DNA from: Vulcanimicrobiota bacterium | GTDB taxonomy: Bacteria; Vulcanimicrobiota; Xenobia; Xenobiales; JADMJV01 | Reading direction: 5' to 3' | NCBI GenBank assembly: GCA_023447635.1 | Contig: JAEXNA010000254.1 | Location: 43,676-107,675, forward strand | Length of the DNA: 64,000 nt | Shown here: positions 8,985-17,454 of the stretch, one piece after another | Layout: each line of letters begins with the position of its first letter | How positions within the stretch are numbered: the stretch's first letter is position 1 | Notes under the pieces: model-generated | Seen by the model: the letters and a program-made list of their open reading frames with translations, nothing else | Told to the model about the DNA's origin: nothing | Databases searched by the model: none | Translations under genes and position numbers: made by a program

Positions 8985-9519
8985 CGGAGGTTTTTTTTGC
9001 CGATCGGATGACACCGCATGGGCCGATGTGCTTCTCGAAGAGCGCGCGAAGTTCATCAAGTTGCGTTGAGGACAGCACGCGGAACGGCACACCGACAGCG
9101 TTGTCGCTGAAGTGCAGCTGGAACATCCAGCCCGTTTCTACCCATTTTGTAAAGAAATGCCATTTTAGCTTCGATTGCGCATCGTGAGAGGTCAGGTTCG
9201 CACCGCCCTCCGAGAACTCGTAATGAAGCGGGGTTCCTTTGACGTCCTTCTGAAAAGCTGACCTGTAGGTGCGGTAGCACCAACCGAGGTTAGCGACCAG
9301 GAGCAAGGCTGTTATCGCGAGGACCAGGAAGAGCAGCTGAAGCGACTCTTCCTTCGAATCGAGAGAGCCGGGACGGAATTTTGTCAGGTATACCACAAAC
9401 AGCGCGGTCGCGAACTGGCTGGCGATGAGTCTGGCGAGCTTCCAGCCCCGCCACGACGACCAGCAAAACCGCAAATACTCTTCTTCGCTCCAGTGAAACT
9501 CGCATTTTACGGACGTCAT
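8959..9519 (-). CDS. YcxB-like membrane protein
   Basis: A 186-residue protein with two hydrophobic segments, roughly residues 30-47 (LIASQFATALFVVYL) and 60-80 (LQLLFLVLAITALLLVANL). A soluble domain of YcxB type follows: YEFSEGGANLTS, then LKWHFFTKWVETGWMFQLHF and VPFRVLSSTQLDELRALFEKH. Family members are small inner-membrane proteins of unknown role. It is the first gene of a two-gene unit with the PP2C phosphatase, which might therefore act at the membrane; that link is inference. The end of the gene carries an A8 run at 8991-8998. Confidence 0.78.
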   Translation of the reverse strand: MTSVKCEFHWSEEEYLRFCWSSWRGWKLARLIASQFATALFVVYLTKFRPGSLDSKEESLQLLFLVLAITALLLVANLGWCYRTYRSAFQKDVKGTPLHYEFSEGGANLTSHDAQSKLKWHFFTKWVETGWMFQLHFSDNAVGVPFRVLSSTQLDELRALFEKHIGPCGVIRSAKKTSDETIPRLD

Positions 9520-9629
9520 TTTTCGGGTTTTCGAATCGTCCCGATAGGTTCCTGGGAGTGCCTCGCTCTCCAGGCCTCTTTCAAAATAACGTCAACGAAA
9601 CCTCAACCGCTGGACGGAATTGAACGGAT

Positions 9630-10301
9630 ATGAGTAAGGATACCCTGACTATCGATATCGTCTCTGACGTCGTCTGCCCCTGGTGCGTCGTTGGATACAA
9701 GCGCCTGCAGCAGGCGCTCGCTCAGTTTCCCGATTTAGAGGTCGAACTGACCTGGCACCCTTTTGAGCTGAACCCCGGCATGCCCGAAGAAGGGCAGGAC
9801 CTGACCGAGCATATCGCCGAGAAGTACGGCTCGACCTCGGCTGAAAGCGCCTCGAACCGCGCCTATCTGGCCGAGATCGGGCGCTCCCTGGATTTCACCA
9901 TCAAGTTCGACGAAGGCTCCCGCATCGTCAACACTTTCAAGGCGCACCAACTCTTGCATTGGGCCGCCCTCGAAGGCAACCAGACCGAACTGGACCTGGC
10001 CTTGTTCGAGGCGTACTTTAGCCACAACAAGAACGTGAACGACCTGGACGTCCTCCTCCAGGCCGTCCAGCAAGCCGGACTCGACCGCGAGCAGGCCAGG
10101 AGCGTGCTCGAGGACCAGCGCTACGCTGCCACCGTCCGCGAAAAGGAGCAGTACTGGTTAAGCCAGGGTGTGCGCGCGGTTCCCACCATGGTTTTCAACG
10201 GCCGCTACGCCGTCAGCGGGGCTCGCGAACCCGACGAGTTGAAGGAAGTCATCGAGCGCTCTCTCGAGATCCAGAACCGACCGAGACTGGGCCTGGCTTA
10301 G
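9630..10301 (+). CDS. FrnE-like DsbA family oxidoreductase
   Basis: A 223-residue cytoplasmic thioredoxin-fold protein without signal peptide. The active-site motif is CPWC at residues 16-19 (SDVVCPWCVVG), followed by the helical insertion and the cis-Pro loop (VRAVPTMVFNGRYAVSGA) that define the FrnE/DsbA-like group. Members carry out thiol-disulfide exchange; FrnE of Deinococcus supports oxidative-stress tolerance. There is no obvious ribosome site in the 110-base upstream region. Its 3' end overlaps the convergent caspase-like gene by 53 bases. Confidence 0.9.
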   Translation: MSKDTLTIDIVSDVVCPWCVVGYKRLQQALAQFPDLEVELTWHPFELNPGMPEEGQDLTEHIAEKYGSTSAESASNRAYLAEIGRSLDFTIKFDEGSRIVNTFKAHQLLHWAALEGNQTELDLALFEAYFSHNKNVNDLDVLLQAVQQAGLDREQARSVLEDQRYAATVREKEQYWLSQGVRAVPTMVFNGRYAVSGAREPDELKEVIERSLEIQNRPRLGLA

Positions 10302-11031
10302 ATTCCCTCAGTTCCCCCTCCAACCCAAACTCTGGAGAAAACAGCCAGCGCAAGCGTCGTCGCGAAGCGTTGGTAGCCGCAAAGGCCTCCGACGCTTCGC
10401 CGCCGTCCCAGAGCTCGAAGAAGCCGCGTCCGTACGACCACGGCGAGAGAAAGCTGACCGGAAAGGGCGACGGGTGGTGGGCGTCGGTCGAGGTGACCAG
10501 CGTCACCGGGCCGGGGAACGCCGCCCCCTCCAGGGAGCGACCAAACTCGCCGGACCAGCAGCAGTCGATCACCACTGTGGCTCGGGAGAAACTAGCCTGC
10601 GTTAGCGCCTGGACGAACGCCTCCCGGCGCAAGTTCAGACCTCCCACCGCCCCGAAGTTCCGGCCTCCACCATGCCCCGTCAGGTACACCACCAGGTGAT
10701 CGCAGCGGGACGAAGCGACCGCCTCGAGCGCCCTGGCTGTCCCGTAGCCGTCGCCTCCCGGCAGCAAGCTTTCGACCTCGACCTGCCCTGCAGTTACCGC
10801 CCGCAGGCGACGGGAAGCCGCTGCCACATCGCGCACCGAAGTCGCCGTTTCGGCTCCGTCCAGCCCTTGCCCGGCCACCAGCACCGCCCTGGTCAGTGAC
10901 CCATGACCTTGAACCTGACGAGCGGAAACCTGCGGCAGGCGATGCAGGTAGACCCAGCGCTGGGCGACATCTCCAGCCCACAGCAGCCCCCCCAGCAGGG
11001 CGAGTAAGATATAGCCACGGCGGACTTTCAC
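10249..11031 (-). CDS. Membrane-anchored caspase-like (metacaspase-type) cysteine peptidase
   Basis: About 260 residues from the GTG at 11031, preceded by AAAGGGG; an earlier GTG at 11055 is possible. A hydrophobic segment at residues 7-19 (YILLALLGGLLWAG) precedes the protease domain, so the domain is likely outside the inner membrane. The catalytic His is His120 in VVYLTGHGGG and the catalytic Cys is Cys158 in VVIDCCWSGEF, the D-x-C-x-S-G form seen in metacaspases. Spacing between them is normal for a p20 domain. It is divergent from the 11102 gene across a short gap, so the two may share a promoter region. Targets are unknown. Confidence 0.85.
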   Translation of the reverse strand: MKVRRGYILLALLGGLLWAGDVAQRWVYLHRLPQVSARQVQGHGSLTRAVLVAGQGLDGAETATSVRDVAAASRRLRAVTAGQVEVESLLPGGDGYGTARALEAVASSRCDHLVVYLTGHGGGRNFGAVGGLNLRREAFVQALTQASFSRATVVIDCCWSGEFGRSLEGAAFPGPVTLVTSTDAHHPSPFPVSFLSPWSYGRGFFELWDGGEASEAFAATNASRRRLRWLFSPEFGLEGELRESKPGPVSVGSGSRESAR

Positions 11032-11101
11032 AGCGCCCCTTTCGAGAAGGCGCACCCGACTTCCCAGGGGCGCGCCGAAGGAAGTCGAAGGGCGTCCGAC
11101 C

Positions 11102-12385
11102 GTGAGTGAGATCCCGCTCGACCCGATTCAAGAGTTTCTCGAAGAGCAGCGCTCGGACGGCCGTTACGATTCGACCGGGGTGTTCACGGCCGAAGCCGGT
11201 AAGGCGCTCAGCAAACTGGCCTCGTACCAATTGCCGCGCCCTTCGGCCTGGGTGCTGAAGATGATCCAGGCCGGGGTGGCGGGCGAGGCGCTTTCGATCG
11301 GGGTCGGACCGATAGCCAGCGGGTTCCAGATCGTCTACCGGGGGCCGCATTTCGTCTCCGGTCGGGAACTGGCTGACACCTGGACCAGCCCGACCGCCGC
11401 CGTTTCGAACGCCCTGAAGCACCTGATGGTCGGTCTGCGCGCCATCTCCGTAGGGCAGAGGCGTTCGGTGTTGGTAACCTGGCGCCCGGTCGAAGGGCCG
11501 GTGATGGCACTGCACTGGAACGGCATCGGCCTGTCCGACCTGCAGGAGCGTCGGACCACGCGACTGTTTAGCCAGAGCCAGGATGAACTGTCGTTCTACT
11601 TTTCCGAAACCAACGACCAGCGCGGCTACTCCTGGATGGCGGAATTTCGCGAACTACGGGATTACGCGGTCAGTTGTCCTGTCCCCCTGACCGTGGCCGA
11701 AGAGCGACTGGACCATTTTGGGCTGCGCGACGTCTTTATCCATCGGAAGCCGCTGCTGTTCGGCGACCAGCCCTCTCAAAGGGGAGAGCCGTGTCTCTAT
11801 CTGACCCGACCGGTCGACGACGAACCGGACTCGCAGGACCCGCTACGAGCCAGCGCCTGGTTGCTCTACGCCAGCGATATCCCCTCCCGCAGCCTGATCT
11901 CCTGGGTTCAGCACGGGGTCGTCTGCCAGGAGCGCGAGTTCGGCCCCAAGCATCGCTTTCAACTTCGGCTTTACGTGCCCGGCGATCACCTGGACACCGA
12001 TCTGACCGGACTGCACCTGCGCCTTCCGAATCCGACCGTCCCGTTCGAAGGGCTCGATAGCGCTCTGGCCTTTGCCACTGACGCTTTGAGTGCGCGCAGC
12101 CCGCGGGTGGCTGATGTCGCCCGCGCTCTGAACGAAGGGGGAGAGTTCGGAGTGCGCACCTTGATGGGCCTGGTGGTTTTAACCTCGGCCCTGATGACTC
12201 CGGTCCTGGGATCGCTGGGCCTGGGCGGCGGCTGTCTGGGGGCGGCTGCCGTTCACGGTCTGAACCGGGCTCAGCAGCAGCGGGCGATCCGAGGTTTTCT
12301 GCGCGACCTGGAAGGTTGGAGAGTTACCCTCTCCACCACCTTCGAACAACCGCCCCCCCTACCACAGGCGAGATTTTCCCGCTAG
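11102..12385 (+). CDS. Protein of unknown function, paralogue of the 4961-6952 product, with a C-terminal hydrophobic segment
   Basis: A 427-residue protein starting at GTG 11102. Residues 24-70 share the S-TGVFT, KA--KLA-YQL--P and VLKMIQAGVAGEA pattern with the 4961 product. After about residue 340 the two differ: this one has a hydrophobic stretch around residues 360-385 (GLVVLTSALMTPVLGSLGLG, then a Gly-rich run), probably one or two membrane passes, and a short helical tail. The TPR-like half of the paralogue is absent. The divergent caspase-like gene starts about 70 bases away. The function is unknown; a sensor or scaffold for the protease is a guess from position. Confidence 0.78.
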   Translation: MSEIPLDPIQEFLEEQRSDGRYDSTGVFTAEAGKALSKLASYQLPRPSAWVLKMIQAGVAGEALSIGVGPIASGFQIVYRGPHFVSGRELADTWTSPTAAVSNALKHLMVGLRAISVGQRRSVLVTWRPVEGPVMALHWNGIGLSDLQERRTTRLFSQSQDELSFYFSETNDQRGYSWMAEFRELRDYAVSCPVPLTVAEERLDHFGLRDVFIHRKPLLFGDQPSQRGEPCLYLTRPVDDEPDSQDPLRASAWLLYASDIPSRSLISWVQHGVVCQEREFGPKHRFQLRLYVPGDHLDTDLTGLHLRLPNPTVPFEGLDSALAFATDALSARSPRVADVARALNEGGEFGVRTLMGLVVLTSALMTPVLGSLGLGGGCLGAAAVHGLNRAQQQRAIRGFLRDLEGWRVTLSTTFEQPPPLPQARFSR

Positions 12386-12433
12386 CGCCGGCCGACGGCA
12401 GGCTATCGCTCCGTCCAGGGGAACGGCTTGAAG

Positions 12434-14275
12434 ATGAGCTGGTATCAAGGCGTTTTTCACGCTCCCACCGGGGAGTATTACCAGGGCTCGGGTCGTCTCG
12501 GCCGACCCGTGACCCTGCGGATTCGCATTCCCGACGATGCCCCGGTCGAGGGCGTCTATCTTCGTTCCGCCCCGGACGGGGAGGAGAGGACCACGCCGGC
12601 CCGCCGGATTCCCGACCGCCCGGGGTATCGATGCTGCTGGTGGGAAGTGACCGTTATCCCGGATAACCGACGTTTTCATTATCGCTTTCTGCTGCGAACC
12701 AACGAGGGCGGATGGTGGTATGCCGCGGCCGGGCTACAGCGTTCGGTGCCGGGCTATCATACCGACTTCCAGCTCTTACTCGACTGGAGTCACGCTGATT
12801 GGCAGACCCGGGCGGTGTATTACCAGATTTTCCCGGACCGCTTTGCCGTGGGCGACCCGAGCACCAACGTCCGAAACGGAGAGCACCAACTTGACGGAAA
12901 GCCGGTGGTTGCTCGAACCTGGGGAGAGCTGCCCGACGTCCATCAAGGCGCGCGCGAGTTTTACGGCGGCGACCTGACTGGCATCGAGCAGAAGCTCGAG
13001 TATCTGCAGGAAGAGTTGGGGGTCACGGCTCTGTACCTGAACCCGATCTTCACCTCTCCGAGCAGCCACAAGTACGACGCCGCGAGCTACCACCAGGTCG
13101 ATCCGCACTTCGGCGGCGACGCCGCGTTCGAGAGTCTGTGCCAGGCTTTGAAACAGCGTGGGATGCGCGTCCTGCTCGACATCGTGCCTAACCACTGCGG
13201 GGCAGAACACCCCTGGTTCCAGCAGGCGCTGGCTGATCCCAGGGCCGAGACGGCCGAGTATTTCACCTTTCATAACCATCCCCACGACTACGAGTGCTGG
13301 CTCGCCATCAAGTCGCTGCCCAAGCTGGATTATCGTAGTCTGAAGCTGCGCGAAGCGATGTACGAAGCGCCCGACGCCATCTTCCGCCGCTGGCTGCAGC
13401 CGCCGTTCGAGGTGGACGGTTGGAGGGTCGACGTGGCCAATATGCTGGGCCGCAAGGGCGGCGATCATCTGGGTCATAAGGTGCTGCGCGGGATGCGACG
13501 AGCGGTCAAGGAGACCCGACCCGACAGCTACCTTCTGGGTGAGAACTTTTTCGACGCCAGCTCTTACCTGCAGGGCGATCAGTTGGACGCCAGCATGAAC
13601 TATCGCGGCTTTATGATGCCGCTGCACCACTGGCTGGGGGGCCGCGACTACCACTCCTGGATGGGCCACGAGTGGGGCGACACTCATCCTCTGGCAAGTG
13701 CGGACTTCGAGGCGCAGCTGTCTGCCTTCCGCGCCACCGTTCCATGGGATGTCGTTGTACGACAGTTCAACCTGCTGGACAGTCACGACACGCCGCGTCT
13801 TCTGACCCTGATGGGGGGCGACAGGGCTCAAGCGTCGGTGGCTCGTTTCTTGCTTTTCACCTATCCCGGAGTTCCGTGCGTGTATTACGGGGACGAGGTT
13901 GGGGTCGAGGGAGGGCGCGACCCCGACAACCGTCGCTGCATGCCGTGGGACCGGGAGAGCTGGGACATCGAGTGGCTGGAGGGTTGGAAGGCGATGATCC
14001 GCCATCGCAAGGCGCTGGCGGCTCTCAACGGCGGCGCCTATCAGACCTTATTGGCCCAGGAGAACACCTTCGCGTTTCTTCGAGAGGCGCCCGGGGCCCG
14101 CGTGATCTGCGTGGCCCGACGCGGTCCCGACGGGATCGAAAAGATCCCGGTGGGCGCGGCGGCCGTTCCGGACGGCACGGCCTTCCGGGACCTGCTGGGG
14201 GGAGGGGAGGCCAGGGTCGAGGGGGCAGCGCTGCCGCTGGCCTCGACCGGGACCCAACTCTGGGTCGAAGCCTAG
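12434..14275 (+). CDS. malZ: Maltodextrin glucosidase / cyclomaltodextrinase-type GH13 hydrolase
   Basis: A 613-residue protein from the ATG at 12434, with AGGGGAA about ten bases upstream. An N-terminal beta domain (residues 1-115) precedes the GH13 barrel, which opens with the MalZ-typical AVYYQIFPDRFA. Catalytic residues are Asp333 (VDGWRVDVAN), Glu370 (LLGENFFD) and Asp452 (LLDSHDTPR); region I is DIVPNH. It cuts glucose or maltose units from short maltodextrins in the cytoplasm, as no signal peptide is seen. Neopullulanase or cyclomaltodextrinase activity cannot be excluded. The stop overlaps the convergent porin stop by four bases. Confidence 0.9.
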   Translation: MSWYQGVFHAPTGEYYQGSGRLGRPVTLRIRIPDDAPVEGVYLRSAPDGEERTTPARRIPDRPGYRCCWWEVTVIPDNRRFHYRFLLRTNEGGWWYAAAGLQRSVPGYHTDFQLLLDWSHADWQTRAVYYQIFPDRFAVGDPSTNVRNGEHQLDGKPVVARTWGELPDVHQGAREFYGGDLTGIEQKLEYLQEELGVTALYLNPIFTSPSSHKYDAASYHQVDPHFGGDAAFESLCQALKQRGMRVLLDIVPNHCGAEHPWFQQALADPRAETAEYFTFHNHPHDYECWLAIKSLPKLDYRSLKLREAMYEAPDAIFRRWLQPPFEVDGWRVDVANMLGRKGGDHLGHKVLRGMRRAVKETRPDSYLLGENFFDASSYLQGDQLDASMNYRGFMMPLHHWLGGRDYHSWMGHEWGDTHPLASADFEAQLSAFRATVPWDVVVRQFNLLDSHDTPRLLTLMGGDRAQASVARFLLFTYPGVPCVYYGDEVGVEGGRDPDNRRCMPWDRESWDIEWLEGWKAMIRHRKALAALNGGAYQTLLAQENTFAFLREAPGARVICVARRGPDGIEKIPVGAAAVPDGTAFRDLLGGGEARVEGAALPLASTGTQLWVEA

Positions 14276-16815
14276 AACACGACCTTGAGTTCGCTAGACA
14301 CCTGCCAACCCGACCAGTTGAACGGATGCTGGGTCGAGCCGATCTCGCCCAGTTCCGGAACCCCCGGAGTGATGGCCGAGTCGACGTGGTCGATGGTTTT
14401 GTAGTGGCGGGCCAGCACGCCAAAGTTGGTCTTGTCCGACAGCGCTACGTCGAAGCCCAGGTGAGGGATGAACTGGTCGCTGTCCAGGTTGGTGAAGTTG
14501 GTCTGCCCGGTGGCCAGCGCGTACGAGTTGTACAGCCCCGCCGGGTCGTAGTGACCGGCCGTCGAGACGTAGTCGACGCCGGCGTTGACCGACCACTTTT
14601 TGTTGAACTCGTAGGCGCCTTCGAAGGCAAAGCTGTCCACATCGATGTCGACCGCGTTCTGGCTACCGCCCTGGGCCGCGCTCAGGGCGGTGTCGCGCTT
14701 CAAGCCGAGTCGGCTGTACGAGCCGGTCAGGCGCAGCCCCAGATCGGCCCAGCGATAGGTGGCGCCGACGTCGAACGATTTTTCTTTGCCGCGCTGATCT
14801 TCTAGCGGGTTGAGATTGGCGTCGAACGAGTTCATCGAGCGGTTGCCGTACAGTAGGGGAGAGGCGTAGCCGTAGAACACCAGGTCGACGTAGCCGGGTG
14901 TGAAGCCCAGCACCGTATTGGTGGGCGTCCCCGGACCCAGCGCGCTGGTGGTGACCCGCACGTTGTAGAGCGAGGTCTCTTTCTGCTGCAAGAGCGAACC
15001 GCCGGCCCAGATCTTGCCCGCTTTATTGTCGAACGTCCAGTCGCCTTTCAGGCGGAACCCTTCGCGGTTCTGCGGATATCGGACATTGTCGATCAAGAAC
15101 CCCACGCCGGGATAGCTGAACTGCTTCACCGCGCGTAGTCCGGTGACGTCGCCGGCCCAGGCGGCGGGGGCGTAGTCCGGGTCGACCGAGAGGTATTCGA
15201 GATTCAGCCCCAGGTTGATCGGCTTGACCACCGCGGCGGCTTCGGCCCGCAGCGCCGTGCCGCGGGTAGAAAACGAACTGTTCTTGTTGGCCTTGTAGTC
15301 CGACATGCCCAGGTCCAGACCCAGCTTCAACGAGGCGTCATCGTTGTTGACCACGTTGTAGTGACCGACCAGGCCGTAGATGTCCTGAGACTGAGGCCCG
15401 TAGTTCCCTCCACCGGCGGCCAGGCCCACCGCGCTGTCGCTGTTGCCGTTCCAGCCCGCGATAGGACGGGTGTCCGCCGTGTTGGGAAGCGTCATGGTCT
15501 GCGTCTGTTCATAAAGACTGCGCTGGTTGGCGAAGTAGCCGGGCGGGTTGACCCACTGACGTACCGACCACCCGCTCGAGGCGCCAAAGGCGACGTTCTG
15601 TCCCGCTGTCAGGCCGACATCGAGCGCGTTGCCGCCCCCGACCGGCGACTCTTCCGACATGCGGGAGAAGTTCAGCTGCAGGTCTCCCACCCCGGACTCG
15701 TATCCCAGGTTGCCTGCCAGCACGTAGTTCTGGTAGGCCTGGCTCTGGAACCGCACGCCGTCGCCGAAGCGCGACCCAAGGACCTCCCAACTGAGCTTCT
15801 CGCCTTCTCCCAGCGGTTCCCCGCCCGAGACGTCGAAGCCGTAACCGGGCCAGCGCCCGGGGCCGTAGGCGCCCAGGTTCCCCTGGCCGGCGTAAACCAG
15901 GGGGGACATTTTGGTCTTGTCGATCGTTCCCACTACGACGCGGGTGCCGCTCGGTTTGTGCAAGACCCAGAATTTGTCCAGGGTCATCCGGGTGTACGGG
16001 GTGTTGTCCAGGCTCTGGCCGCTACCCGACAGCGCGGTGAACGGATTCTGCAGATAAGGCGCCGAGACGCCCCAGTAGGCGTCGACTTCCGAGTCGCCCT
16101 GGGAGGAGTAAGCCGCGAACTCGGCTCCCGCGTCGATGTCGTCGGTGACCTTGATGTTCATTCCTAGAACGGCCAGCGAGGTAAATCCAGTACCGCTCGA
16201 CAGCGCTCGTCCCACTCGATAGTCGACGACGGGCAGTACGCCCTGGACCGCCGGTCGCCAGTTCACGGGCAGGCGGGTCCCCACCACGTTATTGTAGTTC
16301 AGGAACGGTACGCCGCCCGGTCGGCCGGCGCCCTGACGACCGGCGTCGTTGTCTAAAGCGCCGTCGTTGGTGAAGCTTTGCATTACCACCCGAGTGTCGG
16401 AGTAGCCGTAGAAGCTGATCCGCTCGAGTTCGGTCACCCGCTTGTCCAGGCGGCTGACGTTGTCTTCCAAGGCCGAAACACGCACGCCCAGCGCTTCGAG
16501 TTCATCGCGCAGGCCGTTGACCAGGGGGCGTAGCGCCTCGAGGTCGGCTCGGGTGGCGAAGGTGGCGCCTTCGGTCTCCATCCGGGCCAGCGCTCGCGCT
16601 ACCACCACGGCGACTTCCCAGCGCGTCATGGCGCGGTCGCCTTTGAAGGTTCCGTCGGGATAGCCCTCGACCAGTCCGCGCGCCGCCAGGGTGGCGACCG
16701 CATCTCTGGCCCAGTGCTCGGCGGGCAGGTCGGGGAAAAGAGGGGCGCTGCGGGCCGCCGAGGTCAAAGCGACGACGGACAAGAGCAGGCTGCGGGAAAG
16801 TCGGGAGAGTTTCAT
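14272..16815 (-). CDS. S-layer homology (SLH) domain outer-membrane porin
   Basis: An 847-residue protein from the ATG at 16815. That start is fixed by an ATGA overlap with the upstream gene's stop. A signal peptide (residues 1-23) is followed by one SLH domain (FPDLPAEHWARDAVATLAARG and PDGTFKGDRAMTRWEVAVVVARAL). A coiled coil follows (LRDELEALGVRVSALEDNV), then about 700 residues of alternating beta strands ending in VVF, the C-terminal Phe expected of an outer-membrane barrel. The SLH domain binds peptidoglycan-linked polymer and ties the outer membrane to the wall, as in OmpM, SlpA and cyanobacterial porins. The solute is unknown. Confidence 0.88.
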   Translation of the reverse strand: MKLSRLSRSLLLSVVALTSAARSAPLFPDLPAEHWARDAVATLAARGLVEGYPDGTFKGDRAMTRWEVAVVVARALARMETEGATFATRADLEALRPLVNGLRDELEALGVRVSALEDNVSRLDKRVTELERISFYGYSDTRVVMQSFTNDGALDNDAGRQGAGRPGGVPFLNYNNVVGTRLPVNWRPAVQGVLPVVDYRVGRALSSGTGFTSLAVLGMNIKVTDDIDAGAEFAAYSSQGDSEVDAYWGVSAPYLQNPFTALSGSGQSLDNTPYTRMTLDKFWVLHKPSGTRVVVGTIDKTKMSPLVYAGQGNLGAYGPGRWPGYGFDVSGGEPLGEGEKLSWEVLGSRFGDGVRFQSQAYQNYVLAGNLGYESGVGDLQLNFSRMSEESPVGGGNALDVGLTAGQNVAFGASSGWSVRQWVNPPGYFANQRSLYEQTQTMTLPNTADTRPIAGWNGNSDSAVGLAAGGGNYGPQSQDIYGLVGHYNVVNNDDASLKLGLDLGMSDYKANKNSSFSTRGTALRAEAAAVVKPINLGLNLEYLSVDPDYAPAAWAGDVTGLRAVKQFSYPGVGFLIDNVRYPQNREGFRLKGDWTFDNKAGKIWAGGSLLQQKETSLYNVRVTTSALGPGTPTNTVLGFTPGYVDLVFYGYASPLLYGNRSMNSFDANLNPLEDQRGKEKSFDVGATYRWADLGLRLTGSYSRLGLKRDTALSAAQGGSQNAVDIDVDSFAFEGAYEFNKKWSVNAGVDYVSTAGHYDPAGLYNSYALATGQTNFTNLDSDQFIPHLGFDVALSDKTNFGVLARHYKTIDHVDSAITPGVPELGEIGSTQHPFNWSGWQVSSELKVVF

Positions 16816-17330
16816 CGACGGGGAACGGCTCCGATCATGGATAGCTTGCCGAAAGGCGGGGTCAGTTGGCGCTGGAGCGGAGGGCACCAGACCATGGTTT
16901 GTCTGCTCGAATTCCAGTAGCCGCCGGAAATCCGCTGGGCTGCCTCGGGGCTGGCGGCGGCTCGGGCAAAGTCGGCCATCAGGTTGCTGACGTAGCGGCT
17001 CTGTACCCGATTGGCCAGATGAGGCTGGTTGGGAAGGCGGCGGATCTGCTCGTCGTCGAGCATCAGTTCGGTGAACGAGCAGGCGATGGGGCGAAGGTGC
17101 TTATAGAGGTTGGGATGGCGGTCGGGGTTGACCAGCGCTTCCAGTCCGGGTCGGCCTAGCAGGCTGAACAGGAACAGGCTCCCTCCCTGGTTCAGTGAGT
17201 CCAGCGCCATCTCTAGCATCGGCTCACTGACCACGGGGCCCAGTCCGGTCAGCACCGTAGCCGGGGTCATGGGAAGCAGATCCTCGGGAGAGACGGGCAG
17301 TTCGCTACTGCAGATCACAAAGTGACTCAT
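16812..17330 (-). CDS. Unknown protein translationally coupled to the SLH porin
   Basis: About 172 residues from the ATG at 17330 (MSHFVICSSELPVSPEDLL); CAGGA sits some 8 bases before it, and an ATG at 17339 is also possible. There is no signal peptide or membrane segment. The sequence resembles a small soluble alpha/beta domain (VLTGLGPVVSEPMLEMALDS, GSLFLFSLLGRPGLEAL) and lacks obvious catalytic motifs. Its TGA overlaps the porin ATG as ATGA, so the two are made together; a regulatory or assembly role for the porin is possible but unproved. No family recognised. Confidence 0.7.
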   Translation of the reverse strand: MSHFVICSSELPVSPEDLLPMTPATVLTGLGPVVSEPMLEMALDSLNQGGSLFLFSLLGRPGLEALVNPDRHPNLYKHLRPIACSFTELMLDDEQIRRLPNQPHLANRVQSRYVSNLMADFARAAASPEAAQRISGGYWNSSRQTMVWCPPLQRQLTPPFGKLSMIGAVPRR

Positions 17331-17454
17331 AGGGGCCATCCTGGGTGAAAGATTTCGCTTGTTGGGATCGCATCGGTCTCCCAAACAAGTCTGCAGCGAA
17401 CTATAGGGGCTGGGTGGGCTACAGAACATCGGCCACCTGGCCGATTCCACCAGC

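Noticed and set aside
13672..14805. 377-codon plus-strand open frame
   Set aside because: It crosses the ends of malZ and the porin in other frames, has Arg/Gly-rich composition and no domain. It is a shadow of GC-rich coding DNA.
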